Notes under the pieces: model-generated
Databases searched by the model: none
Told to the model about the DNA's origin: nothing
What the model saw: the letters and a program-made list of their open reading frames with translations, nothing else
Shown: positions 1 to 11,100 of the stretch, piece by piece
How positions within the stretch are numbered: position 1 is the stretch's first letter
Layout of the letters: each line of letters starts with the position of its first letter
Position numbers and translations under genes: made by a program
NCBI GenBank assembly: GCA_018466975.1
Contig: CM031561.1
Location: 2,604,001 to 2,668,000 of the forward strand
DNA length: 64,000 nt
Origin: Sparassis latifolia
Taxonomy: Eukaryota > Basidiomycota > Agaricomycetes > Polyporales > Sparassidaceae
Direction of reading: 5' to 3'

Positions 1-780
1 TGCAAACCGCATAGAGTCGGGACCAAATGCTGCATGTCGGATGAGGGCAAACCGCATATTTCTGCCATTGTTTCATCAAGTGTGAGCGGTTTTTGTTACG
101 ACGATGGTAGCCCGTAGCGCCGCCTATGATTCATACTCATCACCGAATAAATAGTGACAGCACAGAAAACAGGGTCGTCTCCGAGAGGGCTGCCCGGGGA
201 TGTGCAGGCTACACAAAATGTCGCATAAATTGAAATAAAACGCGCATTGCACTTGCGCAAGAACCATTCGCGTGAATAGAGACTAGGTAGGTAATATTGC
301 CAGTAGGGCGTGTGGACAAATACCGGACCATACTCACACCTTCCATTATGCACGAAGATAGTTTTCCCGAGCAAGCCAATACGCCAGGAGTGAACGACGG
401 CTCACCTCGGAAGCCTTTTGATTCTCGTCATAAGTAAGATCAGATTCACACCGGAACGAATGGCAAAGGCGAGACCTCCTGCGCCTGAAACATCTCATGT
501 TCGCATCAGTAGAATTGGAGGACAATATGCACGTACGGAGACCGCCTCTTCCTGCATGCTCAAGACAGTCCCAGAGGTCGTTTAACTCGACCGGTTTCTC
601 TCCTCGATCACGCCATACTATCTTGCGAGCTTCATGGAGACGTTCCTCATAGTTGGCGAGAGCAACAAGATTCTCGAAAGAGGCCATGGCTACGCCTCTT
701 GTCCGAAACTCGACGAAGGAAGATTCGCGAGACATCGGCGGGTAGTGCCCATGGTAGTTCTGAGCTTCAGGATCAGACAT
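1..780 (-). CDS. Conserved fungal membrane protein, 5' part (possibly TMEM135-like), runs off left edge
   Basis: The start codon is at 778-780. Exon 1 (537-780) and exon 2 (406-484) join in phase across a 52-bp intron with gtacgt and ttcag borders. Exon 1 is hydrophilic and begins MSDPEAQ; it ends with a stretch containing LEHAGRGGLR, and exon 2 adds a hydrophobic segment, AFAIRSGVNLILLMTRIKR. This arrangement resembles the N-terminus of fungal TMEM135/Tim17-related membrane proteins, but I recognise it only by pattern. A good donor (gtgagc) follows at 405. The next exon is uncertain: acceptor-like sites and an open frame lie between about 100 and 330, and the gene should continue beyond position 1. 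Gene presence is fairly sure; the family name is tentative. Confidence 0.5.
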
Positions 781-1363
781 GTTGATCAAGCGTTTGTAGG
801 ATATAGTTTGAAGAGAACGTCAAGAGAGTGTGGAAGGGGAATGGCGAAGAGAGAAGAGGGATGCGACGGGATAAGACGCGTGGTGGGGAGATGATGGCAT
901 GGGACGCGTTGCTCTGGGGTTGGTCACGTTCCCGATACACGCTCAACTCTCTTTTCCCAGTCTGTCCAGGTCTCGCTTTTGCCTCGTGTTCGTGGGTGCA
1001 CCGTGTCTGGAATTCCTCTCGACCCATATATACCAGCCTTCGCGGTTTGACGCACAATCCTGCAGCTTCAGCTCAATATTTACGGCAATTGAGCGCATAT
1101 ATGCGTCCGGAACGCTTTCTAAACGGCTGCCGAACTCTCTTTTCCCACTTGAAAATCAGATGAGCTTGCAGAGAATCCCGCTGGGATTGACGTGGGCTCG
1201 TGCGAGGACAACAAAGATGAGTCACGATAGAGTTCAATATTCAATATTTGGGATTGTCGAGGAACGTGCCTGCGCCATCTGACGCGTGCTGTGACATTGA
1301 CCAACTCGACCCCTCTCCCGCCCTTCCAAAGTTCCATTGCCGTTCTGTCTCTTACTTTCAACC
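781..1363. other. Divergent intergenic region
   Basis: This is the shared upstream region of the membrane protein gene (-) and the phytase gene (+). A TATA-like run lies at 1024-1033. No other coding signal is supported. Confidence 0.5.
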
Positions 1364-3444
1364 ATGTCCAAGCAGCCAAGTCGGCATGATCTCCAGCTCC
1401 CGATTGTCGCACACACCACACAGTACGGGCTGGGCGAAAATCAGACTACGAACCACATTATCTTAACTTCTCGAAGGAGATTCGAGGGCCTTGTGCTGCT
1501 ATCGTTCTCCGTCTTCGTGTGCTTTTGGTATACGACATGGTTTGCTGCAGTGCCAAGAACCGTTTTCGAAGAACTGGATACGGGGTCTTACTTTCGGCAG
1601 AGCCAGAATTGGGCGCAGTATTCGCCATACTATCCCGTGGAACCGTATCGCTCTCCGCCGTCGAATTGTGAGGTCACGCAGGTGAGATCAGATGTCTTTT
1701 TGTGCACTCGGAAAGAGAGGGGGGGTGTTCTCTCTTCGTATCTGAGGCATTGGAGTCTCGGTGTCATCATCAGTCTGTCTCCGCCTCAACCAAGGCCTGC
1801 CGATCTCTCATCTTCGGAAAGTTCATTGGGCTGGCCAGTTGCACCTGAATAGTCTGTGCAATCCGCTGGATCACGATGAGCATGTCAGGTACATCGGGCT
1901 CAAAGGTGACTATACCTGCAGTGTTCCAACTCTGCCTTTGGTTCAAGTTCAGACTTCTGGTCGGTCACGTCATCGCACGAGATCGGAGAGCATCTTGGCT
2001 ACCAATCTGATCGGTCTGACGTATTATTGTTCATACAGGTCAACATCGTATGAAGGTTCCCGCTCATGAAGCGTGCGACTGGCATTCACGATTTCATGAT
2101 TAGCTTCAAAGACACGGCGCACGCTACCCCACCGCGGGATCATCAAAACATATACGAGGCGCTCTGAAGAAGCTGCTAGCCGTGCGCAACTATACGGACC
2201 CTCAGCTACTGTTCCTGCACAACTTCACGTACAATCTCGGCGAAGATGACCTCGTCCCCTTTGGCGCTTACCAGTATGCACCGCGAGCTTCTGTGTAGTA
2301 CGCGTGCCCACCATTCTGTATACAGGTCCTTCGAAGCCGGCGGAGATACATTCCAGCGATATGCACACCTTGTCAGCGAGGACAATATGCCCTTTGTGCG
2401 GGCGTCGAGCGAAGAACGTGTCGTGATGTCTGCGACGAACTGGACGGCAGGTACGTGTTCTCGACTTGCGGACGGACCAGAAACTGAACCTGACGGCATC
2501 TGATAGGCTTCGCCGCGGCCAGTTCCCACAAATACACACCGGTGCTGTCTGTCATCCTCCCTGAAGATGTACGTCCTGATGTAGTAGCAGATGACCCAGC
2601 TCACGACGTCTGCAGGCGAACGACACCCTCGCGGACAATATGTGTCTGAAAGCAGAGCCCGACGAGGAGAAGAAGGCCAAATGGCTGAGGAAGTACGTGC
2701 CGCCGATCACTAGGCGGCTGAACGCCGGTGCGCCGTATGCGAAGCTCGATGACGAGGATACCTCCAGTCTCATGAGCCTCTGCCCGTTCGAGACGGTTGC
2801 GACGCAGTCGCCCAGCGCCTTCTGTGCAGTCTTCGAGGATATGGAGGACGCGTTCTCCGGATACGAGTACAGCGGGGACCTTGACAAGTACTACGGCACA
2901 GGGTGCGTACTCCAGCACATGTTTCTACCACATGCCATTGCTGACGAGAGAGCCCAGGTACGGCGGGAAGCTCGGGCGCGTGCAGGGTGTAGGCTACGTG
3001 AACGAACTCCTCGCGCGGCTGACGGGTAACCCTGTGCGCGACCACACGCAGACGAATCGCACGCTCGATTCTTCGCCCGAGACGTTCCCGCTTCACCGCA
3101 ACCTCTACGCCGACTTCTCGCACGACAACGAGATGATCGCTATCTACACCGCGCTTGGGCTGTTCCGCCCGAAAAGGCCTCTGCGCCCAAATCATCCTGA
3201 CCCGAAACGCAGGTGGCGCGCCTCTAGGTTGGTCCCGTTCTCTGCGCGCATGGTAGTGGAGCGCTTGGAGTGCTCCGGGCGCGCGGTGAGCAGGCAGTAC
3301 GTGCGCATACTGGTCAACCAGGCGCTGCAGCCGCTTGAATTCTGTGGATCGGGGGACGGGCTGTGCACCCTTAGTGATTTTGTAGAGAGCCAGGCATATT
3401 CCCGTAGCGGTGGTGAGGGTGATTGGGAAGAGTGTTTCGAGTGA
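1364..3444 (+). CDS. Histidine acid phosphatase, phytase-like, with N-terminal membrane anchor
   Basis: This is a phytase-type histidine acid phosphatase, which releases phosphate from phytate or other phosphomonoesters. Seven exons join in phase: 1364-1681, 2039-2047, 2104-2273, 2326-2450, 2507-2568, 2616-2902 and 2958-3444, giving 485 aa. The catalytic RHGARYP sits at about residues 112-118 and the acid-donor motif SHDN at about 378-381. Other family landmarks are TNWTAG, YGTGYGG and VQGVGYVNELLARLTG. Exon 2 is only 9 nt (VNI) and is needed to reach the RHG motif in frame. The N-terminus lacks a classic secretory signal; instead about 40 polar residues precede one hydrophobic segment (about residues 42-62), suggesting a type II anchor with the catalytic domain outside the cell or in a vesicle lumen. 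Class is confident; substrate is inferred. Confidence 0.88.
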
Positions 3445-4012
3445 CAACTGGACCAACCCTCTGTGGATTTTCCGGCGCGTTCCGGGTGGCATTAGATTTG
3501 AAGGGTTTCTGTCGGTTTGTATTGACAGCCTCTTTTCAGGACATTGTACGAGTGTTGTTAATGTTTGTATGCAGTAATACCAACTTGTAGAGTAAGCGAA
3601 CGGGCACGTGTCCCCCAGTCACGGTCACGTGCAGCCTTCTTGACGCGTGCGCGCACTCACGATACGTCTGGAAACTCCACAAGGCTATGGGGGACAGCCG
3701 CGTGTGCTCCGAATACACACCAGGGGACCATTTACCTTCCCAAAACCGGGTGGATCCCACCCTCTTGCGGAGCGATTCACGGTGCTGGCGAGGGGGGCAG
3801 GAGTACGCATTGCACTTGGGCTCTTGAGAGAAGGGATCATGGAGAATTAATATTATTAATATTGGCCTATGCCGCCAAAGAGTATCATATTCAATTTTTG
3901 GACCATAATGAGAGTTACCGTGACATGTCGCGACCGGTCACATTTGACTACATCTAACTCAAATCTAATTTCACGTTGTGACTCTGCGTTGACCTCACGA
4001 TATTGCTAGAAC
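3445..4012. other. Intergenic, no gene recognised
   Basis: This is spacer between the phytase and the F-box pseudogene. It holds a short AT-rich, near-palindromic run at about 3847-3864. Open frames here show no homology I recognise. Confidence 0.4.
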
Positions 4013-4013
4013 A

Positions 4014-4918
4014 TGAGTCTGCCCACCATCAACGACGATGTCTTGCTCCTTGCTCCTCATCATCTCACTTCTCAAGCCATACGATGCCCTGTCTCTATCC
4101 GAGACCAGCCGCCACTTCCACGCCATCGCAATGCCACAAGCACTCTCCTCGGTTACTCTGAAAACCTACCGGCAACTTACTGCTTTCTGGACATCCATGC
4201 TTACCTGCTCGTTGGTTCACTTGCAGTTTTTGAAATGTCTCTCAGTCACTCTGGTAAACCTTACTTATGTGCACCTCCTCGCGACCTTCTCGAGAATGCT
4301 CAAAGTCTTAGATCGATCACCGTCCATAATGCAGGGAGGCTCATATGGAAAGAACCGCCAGGGATGCGGTCGCTGCACTTGAAAGGATTGATGACATAGT
4401 GCTAGAAGAGATTGAGGACAACGTGCATGGGATGCTCTCTGGGTTCCGTAGCAAACCACGTAAAGTGTAACTTTTCAGCCATATTTTTTATCGTTATCGT
4501 GTTTCTCAGCTACCTCTGCAAAATACAGAGCACCTGACGATTCTCATGGCACCATCGATAATGACACGTCATTGGGACGCTATGCGGGACCGCAATGGTT
4601 GGCATGTCGACATCTTGAACTTCTGTGCGTCAATGTCACTTCGACCATCTTCGTGGATGCGTTCCCCAACCTCGAGCACTTGCGGTGCTCTGTGGCCCAG
4701 GTTTCCTGGCCATGTACAGGCGCTGTGCTCAGTTCGCAAACTCCTGGACTACAGCGCTCCCCGTTCGTCATATGACTCTGGATCTCACAGGGATCACCTT
4801 CAGGCGATCCGAAGTGGGTGCTGAGCGGGTACTTGGCTTTCTGAGGTGTGTCCGGCGTGCGGTGTTTTGTCCCCCGCAGATTCGCATGCACTTCTGTGAC
4901 GGGGGCTTGTCAAGTTGA
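4014..4918 (+). pseudogene. F-box/LRR-like protein, frameshifted relic
   Basis: Pieces of one F-box-type protein lie in order but in different frames, with no good splice sites joining them. The ATG (4014) starts MSLPTINDDV. The F-box helix (SLLKPYDALSLSETSRHFHA) is in the +1 frame because a 7-bp tandem duplication, ttgctcc twice at about 4052-4065, shifts the frame. Further shifts occur near 4290 (frame of LLENAQSLRSITVHN) and near 4365 (frame of ARDAVAALERIDDIVLEE, which ends in a stop at about 4468-4470). LRR-like segments resume at about 4570-4730 (GPQWLACRHLELL) and, in a third frame, to 4918. F-box proteins select substrates for SCF ubiquitin ligases; this copy should not make a full product. 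Confidence 0.65.
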
Positions 4919-6241
4919 CCCCACGGCTTGAGTATTTCAGTTCGAAGTTAGACGTATAAAGCGAATATCTCGAGGTGGCTGGTGAGCATGCTCAATCATC
5001 GTGAACTTGAAACAGTGTTGAATTGACTATTCGTTTACGTAGACTGCCGTACCTCCGTTCCTGGCGCCACTGAACGTAGTCTGTATCCATGTCTTTGCTC
5101 CACGTGAAGAGAAGGAGCAGTCCCAAATCTTGCTGCGAGACACATTAGCTGAATCTATGTCCTCATTGCATTACATTGCGGTCAGTTGCCTGGCCTGGGT
5201 GATGGAGATGCCGCGGGAGGTTGGCGACGCAATGTGGCTTGCTGCCGCGTGATAACGGGTCGCAACGTGAGCTAACGGACTGTCCCCATTCAGCGTTTGT
5301 GATACCCTTGGTAATTTGTTTTCTTCAGGTGTTGAATTGACGGTGATTAAGCTGTCGGTTGCTTGCAGGTTCGCGGTGTTCTCCACCGCTTCACACTCGA
5401 CGTGTGAAATACCACCACACCTGCGGTAGCTTTTTAGCTTCCTCATCCCATACCTACACAAACGCCTGCGCCTGCGACTTCGATCGCTCGCTGATTTATT
5501 TTTTTGATGAACAACAGAAGCACCCGTCTCTTTCTTTGGTATTTCACCTGACTCTTTCCTAATATTTTGACGGTTGCCTAGTAGAATTTCTATTGCCAGC
5601 CTCGACATCTGGGATGGTCTATAGAGAGGAACGACTCCTTCTGCCTATCTACTAGAGGCTGGTTAACGCGCATACGTAGATGGATATTCACATGGACTTA
5701 GTAGGGGACATTTAGATTTATAGGTTTGTTGTACTCTCCTACTTAATAATATTATATACCGCAACCGTTGAGTCAAGCGCCTGGAAGTCGTTGGCATCTG
5801 TCGTGGCGTCTATCCACATAGCAAAGGTAGATGGAATAGATTGTCTCCTCGTAGCCTATTGACTCGTCGGCGCCCGGCAGCAATGCTAGCATCTACCAAC
5901 CTTCAAGGCCGAATGTCACCTTATGATTGTTTTTAGACTCGAAGTTGGCACTAAATTACGAACCAATCCAATAGGGCCCTCGACCTATCGAATGCGGCAT
6001 GAACCGCAATGCTCGTTGTCTATAATTACTTGCTTCTACTTTTACGCATGACAGTGTACAGTATGACTAAAGATGCGGTGCATGAAAACTACGTCCGATG
6101 AATCCGGTAGGAGGGACCAGGGGATTAGTGTGTGATGGACAGCGAACCGAAGCGAAAGAAGAGCACAAACAAACCAGCGAAATGAAACGAACGAGTACAC
6201 ACAACACTCGACTAGTGAAAACAACAAAGTGGTGTCCATGT
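4919..6241. other. Intergenic, no gene recognised
   Basis: About 1.3 kb without a convincing gene. A 145-codon open frame on the minus strand (5171-5608) has no recognisable domain and no supporting splice structure. An AT-rich patch lies near 5740-5760. Confidence 0.4.
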
Positions 6242-7354
6242 CTAGTCCTGTCGGAAAAAGCGCACAAGCGTACGCCCGACCTCCTGTGGGTGGCTCATGG
6301 TGAGCGAATGACCCGCTCCCTCGATCGTCACGAGCTCAGCATGCGGAATGAGCTTCTTGACGCGTGCGGCGTTCACGAACGGGACCACTCTGTCAGCCGT
6401 ACCCCACATCAGGAGTACACGTGCACCCGTCCTGCGGCCCAGTTGTGCGAAAGCAGGCGCTAGCCCGAGGACCGGCCCATCGCGTAGGGACGAGGCAACA
6501 GCAGGATTAAAACCAGGGAGATACGCCGACTGGAGCCGGATTAACGCATCGGCAGGTGCATCATCCTTCCGGCATCGCGCAAGGTACTGCAGGTACCACC
6601 GGAACGGAAAAGTAGAGGCGAACTGCTGCATCAGAGGCGACGAGAGAAACTTGGATGTACGCGAAAGATCTCCAGGCTAGGTACATTAGATGGGGTCCGG
6701 TGTAAGCAAGACGGCTCACCTGCGCGAGGCCTGTGGATGCTATGAGCGCGAGTTTGGAGGACACGAGGTGCGGAAATTGCGCGCTGAACGCGGTGGCGAT
6801 GCCACCGCCCATGGAGACGCCTGCAACATGGGCGTTGTTCCAGCCGACGTACTGCATGAGCATCGCGAGCTGGGTGGTGTACAAGTTTGTGTCGTATGTA
6901 GTCTCTGGCGCATCCGTATAGCCACGCCCGTATAGATCGTAGAGCAGCACTCGGAAGCCATTCTCCGCGAGATGGGGCGCGACGTCCTTCCAGATGAACG
7001 CAGGGACTGAGAGCCCATGGATGAGAACGACACGTTCACCGTCTTCAGGGCCAATGAGCCAGTAGCGGACCTGTTACGCACGATGTACACATGTAAGTGC
7101 GATATGAGCAAGGCATGATGAATAAGGAGCACGACACCTACGTTGCCATGAGGTAGGCGAGCGTACGCGCCGCCATTGTAGCAGTCTTCAGGGTAGATTT
7201 TCCAGCTGGGAGATGTGTCCGGAAGAGAGTTAAGCGACGGGTATATGATGAGCGGCGCGGACGTGATTGGGAAGGCGGTGAGGAGGTAGGCGACGATGAT
7301 GGTGGTCGGGAGCGCGAGAAGAATCCACTGAAGCGTCGAGGATGGTGGGCTCAT
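6242..7354 (-). CDS. Alpha/beta hydrolase fold protein
   Basis: Three exons (7142-7354, 6720-7070, 6242-6676) join in phase to give 332 aa. The N-terminus has one hydrophobic segment (about residues 8-30), so the enzyme is probably membrane-anchored. The alpha/beta hydrolase landmarks follow in order: the oxyanion-side LIHGLS motif, the nucleophile elbow GVSMGGG (Ser about 157), a WGTADRVVP segment carrying the acid (Asp about 283) and GAGHS with the catalytic His (about 311). An upstream in-frame ATG was not found, so the ATG at 7352-7354 is used. The family includes lipases, esterases and C-C hydrolases; the sequence does not show which reaction is catalysed. Confidence 0.87.
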
Positions 7355-7741
7355 TACGGTAGAGAGCGACGTCAACTAGAAGGTCGGCATGAATAGTGGT
7401 GGACAGCACAGAAATATTGAACAAGTGTCGGAAATAATGTCTCACCACCAGCTGCGCCACCGTGCGGGTGCGTGCTGAGCGCTTAACGCTGTCCGAATCA
7501 TGGCAACCTGTGTATTGGAATGACTACAGATCTTTACGATCATTTTACGATAAATCGGAGAGTTTCATGCCCACGAATATGAATCGTATTAATCTCTCAT
7601 CACAGAATTACCGGCAAGATCAGGTACTCGAGAAGAGCAGAAGGTGCATTATCTGTCCAGGCCGGAATTCATACTGTCGTCATTAATATCATCGCCTACA
7701 TACGTCCGTATCCGAGCCATAAAATTCCACTTGTCTGCCTG
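7355..7741. other. Intergenic spacer
   Basis: This stretch lies upstream of the hydrolase and downstream of the WW/membrane gene, both on the minus strand. No gene or clear regulatory element was recognised. Confidence 0.4.
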
Positions 7742-10028
7742 TCAATCCTTGCTGCAGTTCCTACTGTTCCGTCTCCAGCATTTGAGGTATTCCAGTAACA
7801 CCGTTCTCCACTGAGGCACGCCGCCTGCCTGGATGGGTACGTTACGGGGAGTCGGTGGCCTTTCCGACTCTGGACTCTTCCAGACGTGCCAGAAGAACAG
7901 CAACGTAACTAAGCCTACGAATCCCACGATGCCCAGGACTGTGGCAAGGAGCAGCATTGCCGTGGTGTCAGTGTTCTGGATGGAGTATGCTCCAACTGCG
8001 ATGGTAAAGCAAAGCACCGACCAGAGGAGCGCGGCGATTGGAGTAGCCAGGAAGGCCGCAGTGAAGGCGAGGTCATCTATCTTGTTGCTCGGCGTTTCCG
8101 CGTCACGGGCATAGTTGACGTACTTCACCTGCAAACCGTGAAGCATGAGACGGGATTCGTGCGCACATAAATAACAATAGAGACGCACAGCATCGATGAT
8201 GTCCGTGTTCACTTTTCCGCGATGTCTCCAGACATGATGTACTCCGATGAGCACACTGAGAACTGAAAAAATGGCAGACGCCAACGATGCAGTCTTCTGC
8301 ACGCCGTCGATGCCCTGGGGACGTAAAGCACTCAGAAATGCAGTCGACAGCCACGCATTCCAGACTGACCGAGATCTGCTGGAAGCCAACGTTTGCTCTG
8401 GAGTATAAGATCATTTAAGATAGAGTTATCAGCAGAAAGATAGCACCCACCCTACAAACACGGTAGCCTTCACGTTAGATGAGGCATCAACAATCAGCGA
8501 TACTAGACTAGAAACCCTTGTTAACTCACGAGAAGATTAGAGTCTACGGAATTGCCGAAGTCAGCGTGAAGAAGGATAGAATATGATTGCAACAATCGTA
8601 CTTACCTGACCACTCCTCCAAAAATTGCTTCAATGACTCCCTGAATTCGAGCAAATATGCAGAATCTTCCACCCTAGCTTCGCACAAGCGTCGGAGATAG
8701 GTTCGATGCGTGCCAAACAGAAGTACCATCAGTACGGCGTCCGCGGCCTTGAGCTGCCACGTTGATCGCACGATGTTCGGCTTCCGCTGTAGATTGAAGC
8801 CCGGCTTGTTCTCAGTTTTGCCGCGCAGCTTGAAGGACTCAACGTTGTACAGTATTCGTGCGATATGCCAGATGAGTGCAGGTACAACTGCACGGTTACT
8901 CATTGAAGCACCTGTGAACGATGCATCCGATCAATTCTCGGACGGAAAGTAGTTTGGCACTCACGCTTTAAGTGTCGATAGAGCGTCATCAACTGTTCAA
9001 TTTGCGCATCGGTGTAAGGAAACATTATATTTTTGTTTTCCATAATGCCCTCTGGCAGTGATACAAAACAGATTATGAGCAAGGAGTTAATGAGAAAGTA
9101 AGGATGCATACCATAGGCTCCATAAGTGAGAGCAATGAGGAAGTCTGCCTCCGCCATCGGTGGAACGTGACCCAGGTGCATTGGATACTGCTCAACGTAG
9201 AACCAGTACGCAGGTGTTTTCTCTTGGATGATCACATCTATCCGTGCCATCAGGTTTAAACCTATGAGATGAGAGTGAATAACTCGTACCTGGGCCTCGT
9301 TCAGGAAACTCAATCAACTTGCACTGACCCTGGCATAGGAAGGAAGAAAGCTCTTCCCCGCACTCTGCATCGCTAATAAGCAGCTCGGAATTGCTGGGGA
9401 CGCAGTGTAAAATGCCATCCTCAATCAGGGTGTTGAGGATCTCGTTGCGAGACCGCAGTACCGCACGCCGGCACCCCGGGTCCTCCATATCGTCCGGCGT
9501 CAAGAGTCGGTACGTGGCGTGGTAATAGTATACGCCTCCACTAAAGTGCACGTACTTCATCCAACCATCACCAACATTCGAAACAGGAGTTCCACCGAAG
9601 ACGCGGGGGATCCGCATCGGCGCGTCGAGGTCAGGGATCATGGTGGTCGAGCGATTACTGCTCGTTACGCCCTTAGCGGATTTACTGCAGCTTGTAGACG
9701 AACGTGCAGATAAATCGGCACCGCCATCCGACGTGCTCGACGGCTCGGGCGTCAGTGTCGTGCCAGGCAAGGATCGAATGGCGGACAGCGACTGTTTCGG
9801 CAGCTGTTCCGAAGATATCTGGCATGAAATATCATTGCTGCCGGTGGTTGGCGGTGACACTGTCACTTGGGGGAGATTCTGAGAAGTGATAACATCGGTC
9901 TTCGAGCAAGAACGAGATCGAACGAAAGTCTGGAGTTTGTCTCGGATTCGCCCAGTGGTAGAAGCCTTCTTCGCGATTGGGCTAGATGCAGGTGCAGGAA
10001 GGTCACCAGAGACTGAGTTTCTGAGCAT
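7742..10028 (-). CDS. WW-motif, multi-pass membrane protein of Agaricomycete type
   Basis: Seven exons join in phase: 9290-10028, 9112-9237, 8965-9051, 8606-8911, 8451-8502, 8370-8397 and 7742-8314, giving 636 aa. A low-complexity Ser/Thr-rich N-terminus (about 1-140) leads into a WW-like motif, GWMKYVHFSGGVYYYH, at about 155-170. The middle part contains WFYVEQYPMHLGHVP, and the C-terminal half has several hydrophobic segments, including AILGIVGF-type runs and FWHVW near the end. This layout is common in Agaricomycetes but has no function I know. Exons 5 and 6 are small (52 and 28 nt); they are needed to keep the frame through VKATVFV-G-ANVGFQQIS. The intron before exon 5 (8503-8605) is the least certain. 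Product function is unknown. Confidence 0.75.
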
Positions 10029-11100
10029 TGTGCAGATCGACAAGTGCAGTCGATGTCAAGAGAAGGAATGGTGGAGCAAACAACAGCAGCCATGGTACGC
10101 TTTTCAACGGCAGAGAACAACAATGGTCGTATCAGTTGCATCAAGAAGCAAGGGCGCGTTGTTAGACAGATTAAATGCGTGGTGAGAACCTACAGGCAAG
10201 AACAAAAGCAAACATAGCTGTTGATCTGTGTGGGTCCACATAACATGGTCATAGAGTAGGCGCCCAAGATACAGAACCTTCAGCGTGCTGTCATGGTCGT
10301 TGTTCTACATTTAGGGCTGAACGATCATGGTGACAAATTGTGAGATGCGATGATTGTGTATAAGCAACCCCTCCATTTCTGCATCCCCCGAGTGCGAGCG
10401 TGCAGCTGAGGAAAGGAGAGAAAGCTTGCCAGGCAGACGAAGAATTTAAGGGTGCGCAGAAAAAGGTCCAGGTAGCTAGTGATTGGGAGACAGTTGAGTT
10501 TGGGAAGAGCAGATCGTGTCTTCTTGGATTACACCGTCCATTTATTCGAGGTTCTTGCAATTGTCGAGGTTCGTCCAAGACTTTAAGTCACACCGGGCGC
10601 TAACTTCCTGCAGTGGAGCTATATGTAGTACTCGTCGAAATAGGCAAGTGCTGTCGTTCGATCGACTCCGCCGACCATATATGTCCGTGGGACGTGTCAA
10701 GTGAATACCAGCTCTAGACAGAGTGAATAATATCAGATACGTGGTAAAAAACATCCGATTCCTGTTCAGGTTTTTCTGCCGGAGTGGCGTCTACAGGCAG
10801 GGATTGGCCTCTGTACATGCCCCCGGCTCACTCACGGGCCGCAAGCTGTTAACCCATCGGAGAAGTCTCTAGTAGCGGCACGTTACACCAGACACTACTA
10901 TCGAAGTTCCAAAGTCTTAGCTGTAGTACTTATGAAATCGAGGGAATGGCGACATCATAAGGCGCGTGCTCGAATGTACCAAGGGTAACCGAGGAAGACT
11001 AGTAATGGTATGGCAAGCAACAGCGACAAGCATATTCGACAGCTAGAGCACATCAGGGTATCACATAAAGCCATACATTCAAATGAAACGAACACCGAGC
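10029..11100. other. Intergenic, no gene recognised
   Basis: About 1.07 kb between the WW/membrane gene start and the NUP42 stop codon. Only short open frames without recognisable domains are present. Confidence 0.4.

Noticed and set aside
5171..5608. 145-codon open frame on the minus strand
   Set aside because: No recognisable domain, no splice signals, biased composition; treated as chance.
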